Source: LMUY01 sp965199005 (GTDB lineage: Bacteria > Pseudomonadota > Alphaproteobacteria > Acetobacterales > Acetobacteraceae). From it: DNA of 64,000 bases. The stretch's first letter is position 1; each line of letters begins with the position of its first letter. The stretch lies in contig CBDAQK010000001.1 in NCBI GenBank assembly GCA_965199005.1, positions 1,364,001 to 1,428,000 on the forward strand, written 5' to 3'. Positions 17,174-25,977 of the stretch are shown here, piece by piece. Position numbers and translations under genes: made by a program. The notes beneath the pieces were generated by a model that was not told where the DNA came from, did not search any database, and was given only the letters and a program-made list of their open reading frames with translations.

Positions 17174-17740
17174 TTAGCTGAGATCGCACACTTTTACGAT
17201 AGTAGAGGAAGGCCTTGGTGTCGGAAGGATGTCGATCTGGATGGTTTCGTCGGGCGGAATGGATGGAAGTTCTCTTGCGGCCTGGGGACCTTTGAGGAAC
17301 AGGCAGCAACCATCTGCGGCAAGAAGTGGTCGCGCCCAGGCAATGAGGGTCGGGAGCGGGGCGAGGGCCTTGGCGGTCACGCACCGCGCCCGGGGTAACT
17401 GCGCCTGTTCAATGCGGATTGGCCAAACCTTACCCTTCAGTCCCAGAGCTGCCATTGCCGTCGTGAGAAACGCCGCCTTGCGACGATCCGACTCGATGAG
17501 TTCGATCGCAATATCCGTTTCGATCGCAATGGGTATCGCTGGGAAGCCTTGACCCGACCCGAGATCGATGAGGCGATCAAGCCCGGTGGGGAGATGGGGC
17601 ACCACGCAGACGCTATCTTGGAGCAGGTCGCGAAGGCCGGCGTCTGAGTTCTGCCTCGAGGAGGTGAGATTGAAGGTGCGGCCCCATCGCTGCAGTAGTG
17701 CCAGGTAAGTCTCGATCTGTGTTTCACGTGAAACACTCAC
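17174..17740 (-). CDS. rsmG: 16S rRNA m7G527 methyltransferase
   Basis: Methylates G527 of 16S rRNA at N7 using S-adenosylmethionine. The 188-residue protein has the SAM-binding motif LIDLGSGQGFP around residues 58-67 and the conserved AKALAPL. The start is GTG at 17740, so that codons 2-7 read SVSRET and coincide with parS. The usual upstream partners mnmE-mnmG are not here; tRNA-Gly is upstream instead. Confidence 0.95.
   Translation of the reverse strand: MSVSRETQIETYLALLQRWGRTFNLTSSRQNSDAGLRDLLQDSVCVVPHLPTGLDRLIDLGSGQGFPAIPIAIETDIAIELIESDRRKAAFLTTAMAALGLKGKVWPIRIEQAQLPRARCVTAKALAPLPTLIAWARPLLAADGCCLFLKGPQAARELPSIPPDETIQIDILPTPRPSSTIVKVCDLS
17720..17735. promoter_or_regulatory. parS: parS centromere site
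   Basis: The 16-base perfect palindrome TGTTTCACGTGAAACA matches the bacterial parS consensus exactly. It lies within the first codons of rsmG, directly upstream of parA-parB, where ParB would nucleate. No second exact copy was noticed in the window. Confidence 0.95.
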
Positions 17741-17748
17741 TGGCTTGC

Positions 17749-17822
17749 TGGAGCGGGTGAAGGGAATCGAACCCTCGTATGCAGCTTGGGAAGCTGCCGT
17801 TCTACCATTGAACTACACCCGC
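17749..17822 (-). tRNA. tRNA-Gly (anticodon CCC)
   Basis: A 74-base cloverleaf on the minus strand. The acceptor GCGGGTG pairs with CACCCGC, the D arm has TAGTTCAATGGTAGA, and the anticodon stem GCAGC/GCTGC holds the loop TTCCCAA. The T arm has GGGTTCGATTCCC, the discriminator is T and CCA is encoded. Confidence 0.95.
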
Positions 17823-17890
17823 ACGCGGTCTCACCAAGCCCTTATAGAAACTGCGCGTTGACGGCGCAACCGGCCATAGTTAGGATGCCC

Positions 17891-17950
17891 AACCTCGTGA
17901 TTTGTCCGGCCGGATTGCGGCGAGGTTAAACAAGCGCGCTAAAGAGGCCT
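17891..17950 (+). promoter_or_regulatory. SAM-II (metA/alpha-type) riboswitch before metZ
   Basis: The outer stem AACCTCG (17891-17897) pairs with CGAGGTT (17921-17927). The loop begins TGATTTG and contains CCGG..GATTGC; the 3' part reads TTAAACAAG followed by GCTAAAGAGG, which forms the pseudoknot. This is the conserved layout of the alphaproteobacterial SAM-II riboswitch, which represses methionine genes when S-adenosylmethionine is high. It lies about 90 bases before the metZ start, consistent with control of metZ. Confidence 0.85.
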
Positions 17951-18041
17951 TACGTCCGATATGTTCATCGGCGTTGGGCAACCACGGCTGGTTCGTTGGA
18001 GTGCTGCTCGTAGCAGTTGAACCGCCCGAAAGGCCGCTAGA

Positions 18042-19253
18042 ATGACGTTTGATCACCGCATTGCAACTCGCCTCATCCACGCTGGAGTGAACCGTACGCC
18101 GTTCGGAGAAACGAGCGAGGCATTGTTCCTGACGTCCGGGTTTACGTACGCCAGTGCTGAGGAAGCGGAAGCCGCGTTTGATGGCAGCAAACCGCACTAT
18201 CAATACTCGCGGTTCGGCAACCCGACCGTCACGATGCTCGAAGAGCGGCTCGCCACGATCGAAGGGGCAGAAGCTTGCCGGGTGACCGGCACAGGCATGG
18301 CAGCGATCCATGCCGCAATGCTGAGTCATCTCAAGACGGGAGACCGCGTCGTTGCATCCCGCGCCTTGTTCGGCTCGTGCCACTGGATCGTTTCCACCCT
18401 CCTCCCGCGCTATGGGATCGAGACCGAATTCGTTGATGGTACGAATTTGGAGGAATGGCAGCGTGCGTTCCGTCGTCCTGCAACGATGGTATTGCTAGAA
18501 AGCCCATCCAACCCGATGTTGGATGTGATCGATTTGCCGGCGGTGTGCGAAATGGCACACCAAGCAGGGGCGCTTGTCGTTGTCGACAACGTGTTTGCAA
18601 CGCCTTTGCTACAACATCCGCTCCAATTAGGGGCCGACATCGTCGTATACTCCTGCACCAAACATATTGATGGACAGGGACGCGTGCTGGGCGGCGCCGT
18701 GCTTAGCAACAAGGCATGGGTGGAAAGCACGCTTCAGCCATTCATCCGGAATACTGGCCCAAGCCTATCCCCATTTAATGCCTGGCTGCTGCTGAAAGGT
18801 TTGGAAACACTGGCGCTCCGTGTCGAGGCCGGGTGCGCCCGGGCTGCGGCCGTCGCTGATTTCATTGCCGATCAGCCTCGGATCGGCCGGGTGTTCTATC
18901 CCACGCGCAAAGACCATCCGCAGCACCTTTTGGCGATGTCTCAGATGTCGGCAGGCGGCACCGTCGTCACATTCGAGCTTTCCGGCGGCAAGGCGGCTGC
19001 GTTCGCGTTTATGAACGCGCTACGGTTGATCGCGATCAGCAACAACCTCGGCGATGCCAAATCCTTGGCAACCCATCCTGCGACGACGACTCATATGCGC
19101 ATTGGGGCTCAGGAGCGCGCCAAGCTTGGGATCACTGATGGAGTCATCAGGCTGTCGGTTGGCTTAGAAGATGCAGCGGATCTCTGCGCGGATATTGCGC
19201 AGGGATTGGCCGCAATGCCGGCCGCCTCAGCCCCTCGGCGAGCGGCTGAGTAA
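18042..19253 (+). CDS. metZ: O-succinylhomoserine sulfhydrylase
   Basis: PLP enzyme converting O-succinyl- (or O-acetyl-) homoserine and sulfide to homocysteine. The 403-residue protein has YQYSRFGNPTV near residue 49, VTGTGMAAIHAAML, and the PLP lysine Lys207 in YSCTKHIDGQG; the sequence fits MetZ better than MetB. It is preceded by a SAM-II riboswitch, which fits methionine feedback. The stop TAA overlaps the apaG start (TAATG). Confidence 0.93.
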   Translation: MTFDHRIATRLIHAGVNRTPFGETSEALFLTSGFTYASAEEAEAAFDGSKPHYQYSRFGNPTVTMLEERLATIEGAEACRVTGTGMAAIHAAMLSHLKTGDRVVASRALFGSCHWIVSTLLPRYGIETEFVDGTNLEEWQRAFRRPATMVLLESPSNPMLDVIDLPAVCEMAHQAGALVVVDNVFATPLLQHPLQLGADIVVYSCTKHIDGQGRVLGGAVLSNKAWVESTLQPFIRNTGPSLSPFNAWLLLKGLETLALRVEAGCARAAAVADFIADQPRIGRVFYPTRKDHPQHLLAMSQMSAGGTVVTFELSGGKAAAFAFMNALRLIAISNNLGDAKSLATHPATTTHMRIGAQERAKLGITDGVIRLSVGLEDAADLCADIAQGLAAMPAASAPRRAAE

Positions 19254-19657
19254 TGGCTGACGACTACACAGCCACGACCCGGGCAATCGTGGTGACAGTG
19301 CAGCCCTTCTACCTCGAGGACCAGTCCGAACCGGACGAGGGCCGCTTTGTGTGGGCATATCGCGTTCGTATTCACAACGCCGGGCCAGAAACCGTCCAAC
19401 TGATGAGCCGGACATGGCGGATTACCGATGGGCGCGGCCGAACGATCAAGGTCGAGGGGCCGGGCGTTGTCGGAGAGCAACCGCTCCTCGAGGCGGGGGA
19501 TAGTTTTGAATATACCTCCGGCACGCCGCTCGAAACTCCCTCCGGCTTCATGCAAGGGCTGTATCATATGATTACAGCGACGTCCGGCGAGAGCTTCGAC
19601 GTGGAAATTCCGGCTTTCAGCCTCGATTCGCCCCATGGCGGCGGCCAGCTTCATTAG
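19253..19657 (+). CDS. apaG: ApaG protein
   Basis: Small single-domain beta-sandwich protein, 134 residues, linked to cobalt/magnesium resistance and to diadenosine-nucleotide metabolism in other bacteria. Family features are YRVRIHNAGPETVQLMSR, GRTIKVEGPGVVGEQPLL and GFMQGLYHM. Its ATG overlaps the metZ stop, so it is expressed in that operon. Confidence 0.93.
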   Translation: MADDYTATTRAIVVTVQPFYLEDQSEPDEGRFVWAYRVRIHNAGPETVQLMSRTWRITDGRGRTIKVEGPGVVGEQPLLEAGDSFEYTSGTPLETPSGFMQGLYHMITATSGESFDVEIPAFSLDSPHGGGQLH

Positions 19658-19728
19658 GCGATCTAGCCGCGCCTTGGCGTGAGGCCATCTGCCCACATAT
19701 CGATGCTCGTAACGTAGGATTGATTGAC

Positions 19729-20340
19729 GTGGACATGCCCGCACCACCTTCAAAGCCCACACAAGTGGAGGCGGAAGCCGCCGTTCGCACGCTGCTCCGC
19801 TGGGCCGGGGATGACCCTTCTCGGGAGGGGCTGCGCGACACCCCGGCACGGGTAGTACGATCCTATCGCGAGCTTTTCTCCGGATACGAGGTAGATCCCA
19901 CAGCCTTGCTGGAGCGGACGTTTGAGGAGGTCGAAGGTTATGACGAAATCATCCTCCTTCGGGACATCCGGCTGGAGAGTTACTGCGAACACCACATGGT
20001 GCCGATTATCGGACGAGCCCATGTTGGATACTTGCCTAACTGCCGGGTTGTTGGGATCAGCAAGCTGGCGCGCGTTGTCGATGCCTTCAGTAAGCGTTTT
20101 CAGATCCAGGAAAAGTTGACGGTGCAAATTGCCAATACCATCAATGCGGTTCTGCAGCCGAAGGGGGTCGCAGTTGTTATCGAGGCCAGCCACCAATGCA
20201 TGACGACGCGGGGAGTTCACAAACCCGGTGTCGGGATGGTGACGAGCGCTATGTTGGGCGAGTTTCGGACTAACCCAGACACCCGTCGGGAAGTTCTGTC
20301 CATCATCAATAACCGCCCTATATCGGAGACGAGTGTCTGA
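19729..20340 (+). CDS. folE: GTP cyclohydrolase I
   Basis: First enzyme of tetrahydrofolate synthesis, forming dihydroneopterin triphosphate from GTP. Zinc ligands are visible in LESYCEHHMVPIIGRAHVGY (Cys and His) and the second Cys in ASHQCMTTRGV. The start is uncertain among GTG 19729, ATG 19735 and TTG 19720; GTAGGA at 19714 best fits the GTG. The length is about 203 residues. Its end overlaps the next gene by 8 bases. Confidence 0.93.
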   Translation: MDMPAPPSKPTQVEAEAAVRTLLRWAGDDPSREGLRDTPARVVRSYRELFSGYEVDPTALLERTFEEVEGYDEIILLRDIRLESYCEHHMVPIIGRAHVGYLPNCRVVGISKLARVVDAFSKRFQIQEKLTVQIANTINAVLQPKGVAVVIEASHQCMTTRGVHKPGVGMVTSAMLGEFRTNPDTRREVLSIINNRPISETSV

Positions 20341-22372
20341 CGTGGACCACCGTCTGACCCGATCTATGCTTGCTGGCTTGATGGTCCTTCTATTTGGATT
20401 TGGATCAAATGGCAACGCTCTGGAAAGCACGCCAGTTCGCTCAAGTCATGATACTGCGACTCTTGTTACGGATACGAACTCTATTTCGATTAATTCTGAA
20501 TTCAGGGTCGGACTGTATTTACGGCTGGCGCCGGGATGGCACACGTATTGGCGCAACCCTGGCGATGCGGGCGTTGCGCCAGAGCTTACATTTGACGCGG
20601 CATCTGATATCAAGCCGTCTCCGATTGATTGGCCGGTACCGGAGCGTATTGCGGAAGGTCCGCTCACCACGTTCTCTTACCGCGGTGACGTACTCCTTCC
20701 GGTTCGTATCACGCCGGGCGCGGCTCCTTTGGTCCTTAAGGCTCACGCGTCGTGGCTCGTCTGCCGTGATGTCTGCGTGCCGGAGGAGGGGGATTTCACG
20801 CTCTCCCTGCCACAGGGAACGCCAAGCCCCTCGCCCGAAGCGCCCATCTTTGCGAAGGCCGCGCTTAAATCGGCTGAGGCAGCGCCGTTCCGTGCGATGA
20901 TCGGACCAGAGGGAACGCTGAGTCTGAGCGGTCCGGGTTTACCCGGCGGCATAACAACCGCCGAGTTCTTTCCATCTGACGAGGGTCAAACCGAGAGCCA
21001 TGGTTCGCAGGCGCCCACTCAGACTGAGACCGGATTGCTTCTTCATCTGAGCCTCGGCACCTCATTCGATCCGCACAAGCCGTTGGACGGTGTGTTACGC
21101 CTCACGGACACACGCGGTAATACGAAATCCTTCGCGATTTCTGCCGTCCCGGGGCAGCCGGGTACCCCGGCCGCGCCACAGTATCTGCCGCTCCTCCTTC
21201 TCGCCGCGCTCGGCGGTGGGTTGCTGCTCAACCTGATGCCTTGCGTCTTTCCAGTATTGGCGATGAAGGCAATGGTTCTCGCCCGGCTGCCCGCGGCCAA
21301 TCGCCGGACGGTTCGATGGGAGGCGGGCCTTTATACGCTGGGCGTCGTGACCGCCTTTACAGCACTCGGCGCCGCGCTGCTTGTCTTCCGCGACGCAGGC
21401 GCTGCTGCGGGTTGGGGATTCCAGTTTCAATCGCCCATTTTCGTCACGGCAATGGCATGGGTGCTCGTTGCCACTGGCTTGAATATGTCGGGTGTCTTCG
21501 ATGTCGGTGGACGCCTGACCGGCGCCGGGCAGACGCTGGTTGCAAGGGGCGCCTATTGGGGCAGTTTCTTCACAGGGGTGCTTGCCGTTATCGTTGCCAC
21601 GCCTTGCACGGCATCCTTCATGGGGGTTGCCATCGCCGGTGCCCTTGCTGCTCCGCCAATCTTCGGGTTGCTGGTCTTCGCGACGATGGGCGTCGGGCTG
21701 GCTTTGCCGCATGCCGCCGTGGCGGTACTGCCGCGTCTGGCTGCCCTGCTTCCGCGCCCCGGCCAGTGGATGGTAACGGTGCGGCAGGGCCTGGCCTTCC
21801 CTATGTATGCCGCTGCTGCCTGGCTCGTCTGGGTGGTCAGCCAGCAATCGGGCACGGCTGGCGTTTTGGCGGCTGGCCTGGGCGTGGTAGGGGTCGGTTT
21901 TGCCGCCTGGGCGTTCGGTATTGCCCAGGGGAGCTCCGGCCGGTCTCGCGCGGTAGCCTATGCGGGTGCCCTTGCCGCAGGCGTTGCGACCGTGACGCTG
22001 CTATGGGTGGGCACCGGCACGACGCCAGAGCCAAGCGAGCCGTTCAGCCCCGCACGCCTGGCGGAGCTTCAAGGGCAAGGGCGGCCCGTGTTCGTAAACA
22101 TGACCGCCTCTTGGTGCCTGACTTGTCTCGTCAACGAGAAGATCGCGCTGTCGCCCGCCGCAGTACGGATGGCGTTTGCGCAGGCCCATGTTGCCTACCT
22201 CAAGGGGGATTGGACACGCCAAGATCCGGCAATTTCAGCCTTCCTCCGCGATCACGACCGTGACGGCGTTCCGCTTTATGTCTTCTATCGGCCCGGACGC
22301 GCTCCCGTCATCCTTCCGCAAATCCTGAGTGAAGGCTCCGTGCTGGATCAGGTCGGCAAGCTCGGGAGTTAA
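20333..22372 (+). CDS. DsbD/ScsB-type thiol:disulfide interchange protein
   Basis: Inner-membrane reductant conduit bringing electrons from cytosolic thioredoxin to the periplasm. The 679-residue protein has a signal-like N-terminus, then a periplasmic domain with VCRDVC (Cys144, Cys148) as in ScsB. The membrane domain carries the two redox Cys in MPCVFPV and TPCTASFM, and the C-terminal thioredoxin-like domain has WCLTC (Cys595, Cys598). The N-terminal type points to ScsB/copper-stress-like members rather than E. coli DsbD. It starts with GTG inside the folE end. Confidence 0.87.
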   Translation: MSDVDHRLTRSMLAGLMVLLFGFGSNGNALESTPVRSSHDTATLVTDTNSISINSEFRVGLYLRLAPGWHTYWRNPGDAGVAPELTFDAASDIKPSPIDWPVPERIAEGPLTTFSYRGDVLLPVRITPGAAPLVLKAHASWLVCRDVCVPEEGDFTLSLPQGTPSPSPEAPIFAKAALKSAEAAPFRAMIGPEGTLSLSGPGLPGGITTAEFFPSDEGQTESHGSQAPTQTETGLLLHLSLGTSFDPHKPLDGVLRLTDTRGNTKSFAISAVPGQPGTPAAPQYLPLLLLAALGGGLLLNLMPCVFPVLAMKAMVLARLPAANRRTVRWEAGLYTLGVVTAFTALGAALLVFRDAGAAAGWGFQFQSPIFVTAMAWVLVATGLNMSGVFDVGGRLTGAGQTLVARGAYWGSFFTGVLAVIVATPCTASFMGVAIAGALAAPPIFGLLVFATMGVGLALPHAAVAVLPRLAALLPRPGQWMVTVRQGLAFPMYAAAAWLVWVVSQQSGTAGVLAAGLGVVGVGFAAWAFGIAQGSSGRSRAVAYAGALAAGVATVTLLWVGTGTTPEPSEPFSPARLAELQGQGRPVFVNMTASWCLTCLVNEKIALSPAAVRMAFAQAHVAYLKGDWTRQDPAISAFLRDHDRDGVPLYVFYRPGRAPVILPQILSEGSVLDQVGKLGS

Positions 22373-22376
22373 CGTC

Positions 22377-23027
22377 CTACGGACTGTGGCGGAGGACTTG
22401 ACCCGGTGGAACAGCCGGTGCCGCTGCCGGCGCAGCCTTGGCGGGTGCCGATAGATCCTCTGCCTGAACCGGTGCCGGGGGCGGGGCGGTGCCTGCCGTC
22501 TCCTGCAGCCAATCCCGTAGCGTGCGCTTCACCTGGAACTCGAACTCCACATTCATGTCGTTCATCATCTGGACGGTGAAATCATATAACACAGCCCGCG
22601 AATCCTCGCCCGTGTCGGTGCTGGTGCGCCGCCGGGCGACCCGTGCCTCGGCATAGCCCGCCCGTTCGCCGCCGGGTCCGGCGAATACGTCCAGATGGAT
22701 CGCCATCGTCCCCTCGATCCCGCCGGCCATGCGCTGCAGCGAGGCTTGATCAATCACGAACACGGCGCGCCCGGCGGTTCCGGCCGCAACAAGCCGGTCG
22801 TTTGCCATCTGTTTCAGGGCGTCGCTCGGGCGCAGCGGGGAAAGCCCTTCGATCGAGTTGCCGCCCGCGGGCGGCGTTTGGTCGTCGACCTCCAAATTCG
22901 CGACGTTGAGCCGGATCGGCGTCAAGTAACTGTAGCTCGGCAAGGAAAAGCTGCGCGGCGCGTCCTCATCGCCGCTACAGGCAACGGCGAGCAGCGGTAG
23001 CAACAATGCGGATCGGCGCGCGATCAT
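22377..23027 (-). CDS. Hypothetical lipoprotein, 216 residues
   Basis: The N-terminus MIARRSALLLPLLAVAC is a lipoprotein signal with Cys near residue 17. The middle contains SPLRPSDALKQMANDRLVAAG and a duplex of beta strands; the end is an Ala/Pro-rich tail. The ATG at 23027 has AGGAGA 4 bases upstream. It follows hslO after a 65-base gap on the same strand and ends against the DsbD-like gene. The family was not recognised with certainty. Confidence 0.75.
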   Translation of the reverse strand: MIARRSALLLPLLAVACSGDEDAPRSFSLPSYSYLTPIRLNVANLEVDDQTPPAGGNSIEGLSPLRPSDALKQMANDRLVAAGTAGRAVFVIDQASLQRMAGGIEGTMAIHLDVFAGPGGERAGYAEARVARRRTSTDTGEDSRAVLYDFTVQMMNDMNVEFEFQVKRTLRDWLQETAGTAPPPAPVQAEDLSAPAKAAPAAAPAVPPGQVLRHSP

Positions 23028-23092
23028 GATGTCTCCTGAGTCATGGCGAGAGGGCGCAGGTCTCGTGCACCCTGCCACGCGATGTGGCTGGG

Positions 23093-24049
23093 CTAAGTAG
23101 CAACGGTATTACCGCGCACCTCGTCCCGCCCGAACCGGAAATCCAAATTACAGAACTCGCACGTCATCACGATGTCGCCGGAGACAACCATGTCGTCCAG
23201 ATCATCCGGACCGAATCCCTCGAGGATTCCCGCCAAGCGCGATCGGGAGCACCGGCAGCCATAGGCCAGCGCGCGCGGGCGGTCCGCCGCGACCCCTTCG
23301 GCACTGAACAGGCGCCAAATCAATTGTTCCGGGGGCAGGGCATCGTCCAATAATTCACTTTCGGTCACCGTAGCGGCTAAAATGACCGCAGCGCGCCAGG
23401 CCTCGTCCGAATCGACGATAGGGCCCTCGTCCACACCGCCTTCTGCCGCCACGCGCTCCAGAATCAAGGCGGATGCCCGCCAGCCAGCATCGGCGTGGGC
23501 ACAGGCGAGGTGCAGCGCGCACTGTAATTGCTCGCTGGTCTCGAAATAATGCAGCGCCATTCGGGCTAGATCGTCACCCTCGATGGCGACGATTCCCTGG
23601 TGCCGCTCCCGGTCGGGACCCTGGTCTACGGTGAAGGCGAGATACCCTTGCCCGAGCAACGTCGCGGCCGTCACCGCCGCGTTGTCCTGTAATGCGGCGC
23701 CGAGCTTATCTTGGTCTGCCCGGGCATAACCGCGAAGCGCTCCCGCCTGGGTGCAATCCGCCAACAGCATGGGGACCGGGCCGTCGCCCTTCGCCTGGAG
23801 ACTGAAGGACCCTTGGAATTTCAAGGCTGCCGCCAGCGCGGCGGCAAGGGCCAAGGCCTCGCCGGCCAACTTCGTCACGACGGGATGGTTGTCGTGCCGC
23901 GTCAGCAACGCGTCGGCAAGCGGCCCCAACCGGACCAGACGCCCTCGCACTGGGCGGCCAGGGAGATAGAACGGCGTGATGCCACGGGGCACAACAATGT
24001 CGGGCACGTCGGGACGGGTCCCGTCGAGAAAGGCAGGCAGGGCGCTCAT
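23093..24049 (-). CDS. hslO: Hsp33 redox-regulated chaperone
   Basis: Cytosolic holdase activated by oxidative stress. The 318-residue protein has LADALLTRHDNHPVV in the N-terminal domain, and TQAGALRGYAR. The C-terminal redox zinc centre is CRC in YGCRCSRSR plus CEFC in TCEFCNLDF, which together supply the four conserved Cys. The start ATG is at 24049. Confidence 0.94.
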   Translation of the reverse strand: MSALPAFLDGTRPDVPDIVVPRGITPFYLPGRPVRGRLVRLGPLADALLTRHDNHPVVTKLAGEALALAAALAAALKFQGSFSLQAKGDGPVPMLLADCTQAGALRGYARADQDKLGAALQDNAAVTAATLLGQGYLAFTVDQGPDRERHQGIVAIEGDDLARMALHYFETSEQLQCALHLACAHADAGWRASALILERVAAEGGVDEGPIVDSDEAWRAAVILAATVTESELLDDALPPEQLIWRLFSAEGVAADRPRALAYGCRCSRSRLAGILEGFGPDDLDDMVVSGDIVMTCEFCNLDFRFGRDEVRGNTVAT

Positions 24050-24189
24050 GGCGGTAAGATAGGGTGTTAACCGCCGCTAGACTACCTGTCCCGTAAACCG
24101 ATTAGCAGCCAACGGACGCTCCTGCGCCACGTCCACGGGAACCTTCGGCCGCGAAGCCTCGTATTGGTCGTCAGTTGAGGAGGCTGACG

Positions 24190-24678
24190 ATGACGGAAAC
24201 CAATGACACGGCGAAACTCTGGGACCTGATCAAGACTGTCGAGGTCGCGATGATGGTAACCGAAGATGGTGAGCATCTTCGCAGCCGGCCGATGGCCATG
24301 TCGCAGAAGGAGTTCGACGGCACCCTATGGTTCTTCACGCGTGCTGATTCGCACAAGGTTGTCGAAGTGCAGGAGGATCAGCGGGTCAACCTCGCATTTG
24401 CTCACCCGGGCAAGCAAGACTATGTGTCAGTGTCCGGCCGTGCGAGTTTGGTGCGGGACCGCGCGGAAATTGACGGGCACTGGACTGAATCCACCCGCGT
24501 GTGGTTCCCCAAAGGCAAGGACGATCCAGAGATTGCATTGCTCAAGGTCGTCGTGCAGCAAGCCGAGTATTGGGATGCGCCGTCCTCAGCGATGCTTCAC
24601 GCCTATGGCTATGTGAAAGCTGTCGCCACGGGGGAGCCTCCCCGTCCAGGCGGCCATGGCGTCGTTGCTATGGGCTAG
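24190..24678 (+). CDS. General-stress-protein-26-like FMN-binding protein
   Basis: A split-barrel protein of the pyridoxamine 5'-phosphate oxidase-like superfamily, 162 residues. Features include LRSRPMAMSQ, LWFFTRADSHKV, VNLAFAHPGKQDYVSVSGRA, and the ending WFPKGKDDPEIALLKV. Such proteins bind flavin or haem; enzymatic activity is rarely known. The ATG at 24190 has a perfect GAGGAGG site at 24177-24183. Confidence 0.88.
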   Translation: MTETNDTAKLWDLIKTVEVAMMVTEDGEHLRSRPMAMSQKEFDGTLWFFTRADSHKVVEVQEDQRVNLAFAHPGKQDYVSVSGRASLVRDRAEIDGHWTESTRVWFPKGKDDPEIALLKVVVQQAEYWDAPSSAMLHAYGYVKAVATGEPPRPGGHGVVAMG

Positions 24679-24699
24679 CCGTCGGCAGTGGAAGGAAGT

Positions 24700-24736
24700 G
24701 GCTGCACCACCCTGCCGGGCTGGGTGCAGCCGTCTT
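24700..24736. terminator. Terminator between convergent stress protein and argF operon
   Basis: Inverted repeat GGCTGCACC (24700-24708) and GGTGCAGCC (24723-24731), followed by GTCTTT. It sits between the stop at 24678 and the stop of the minus-strand gene at 24737, so it probably serves the plus-strand gene, and possibly both. Confidence 0.65.
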
Positions 24737-25015
24737 TCATGTCGAGCCGCTGATTTCTGCTTCGAGTGCTTGCAGTTCCCGATCAAGCGTCCCCCGGTCA
24801 TGAACGAACTCGCCAATAGCATCCAGCACAGTTCGGCGACACGCGTCGTGCCCAACATCGACGTCCAAATCGCCGCGCACGCCCGCCAGGCAATCAGCAT
24901 AGGCATCTTTTGCGGCTCGGGCGCGCTCGCCTAGCGGTGCGAAGATGTCGTGCAGGCGGGCATCCACCCAACTGGGTGTGGCAGGCGTTTCCTCTGTCAA
25001 GGACGAACGGTTCAT
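24737..25015 (-). CDS. Hypothetical 92-residue protein coupled to argF
   Basis: Starts at ATG 25015, overlapping the argF TGA (ATGA). The protein is mostly helical, acidic (DVDVGHDACR), soluble, and has two Cys. It is the last gene of the argD-argF run. No known family was recognised; coupling suggests coexpression with arginine synthesis but says nothing about activity. Confidence 0.7.
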   Translation of the reverse strand: MNRSSLTEETPATPSWVDARLHDIFAPLGERARAAKDAYADCLAGVRGDLDVDVGHDACRRTVLDAIGEFVHDRGTLDRELQALEAEISGST

Positions 25016-25977
25016 CGCACTGCCCCCAACGCCCATGCCAGCACCCCTTTCTGCGCGTGCAACCGGTTCTCCGCACCATCGAACACGACGGATTGCGGTC
25101 CATCGATCACCTCGGCGGTGACTTCCTCGCCACGGTGTGCGGGCAGACAATGCATGAACAACGCGTCGGGTGCCGCCTCCCGCATCAAGCGGCTGTCCAC
25201 GCGGTAGGGCGCCAGCAGGTTGTGGCGGTTGCTGTGGGGATCGTCCGACATGCTCAACCAAGTGTCGGTCACCACGCACCGGGCGCCAGCCACGGCAAGC
25301 GCCGGGTCATCGACAATCACGATGGTGGCTCCCTCGGCGCGTGCCCAACTCACCAGTTCCGCCGGTGGCTGGAGTTCGGCGGGGCAGGCAACTCGCAGGG
25401 TGAAGCCGAACCGCACGGCAGCCTCGATCCAGGAGCAGGCGACGTTGTTTCCGTCACCGACCCATGCCACCACTTGGCCAGCAATCGGCCCGCGATGCTC
25501 CTCGAAGGTCAGGATGTCGGCCATCAATTGGCAGGGATGCGATTTGTTCGTCAGCCCGTTGATCACTGGCACCGTTGCGGATTCGGCCAGTTCCGCCAAT
25601 TTTGCCGCATTGTCGGTCCGCAACATGATGGCATCGACATACCGCGATAACACGCGCGCGGTGTCTGCCACCGTCTCACCACGCCCGAGCTGCATTTCGG
25701 AGCCCTGTAGGACCACCACGTCGCCGCCCAATTGCCGCATGGCTACTTCGAAGGACACGCGGGTGCGGGTCGACGGCTTCTCGAAGATCATGGCCAGGGT
25801 TCGCCCGGCCAAGGGTCGCGATGATGGCCCCCCCACCTGCTTGAAGCCGCGGGCGACGTCCAGCATCTGGCGAAGCACCGCGGGTTCGAAATCCTTGATG
25901 TCCAGGAAATGGCGAACGCCCTGAATGGCGGCGTCGATCCCGTCCTCCGGCCGTAGCCGCCGAACCGCTCCGCTCAC
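25012..25977 (-). CDS. argF: Ornithine carbamoyltransferase
   Basis: Forms citrulline from ornithine and carbamoyl phosphate. The carbamoyl-phosphate motif STRTR lies in EKPSTRTRVSFE, then HPCQ in NKSHPCQLMAD and FMHCLPAHRG near the end. The start was set to GTG 25977, which overlaps the argD TGA as GTGA, giving 321 residues; a longer frame reaches 26010 inside argD. Confidence 0.95.
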   Translation of the reverse strand: MSGAVRRLRPEDGIDAAIQGVRHFLDIKDFEPAVLRQMLDVARGFKQVGGPSSRPLAGRTLAMIFEKPSTRTRVSFEVAMRQLGGDVVVLQGSEMQLGRGETVADTARVLSRYVDAIMLRTDNAAKLAELAESATVPVINGLTNKSHPCQLMADILTFEEHRGPIAGQVVAWVGDGNNVACSWIEAAVRFGFTLRVACPAELQPPAELVSWARAEGATIVIVDDPALAVAGARCVVTDTWLSMSDDPHSNRHNLLAPYRVDSRLMREAAPDALFMHCLPAHRGEEVTAEVIDGPQSVVFDGAENRLHAQKGVLAWALGAVR

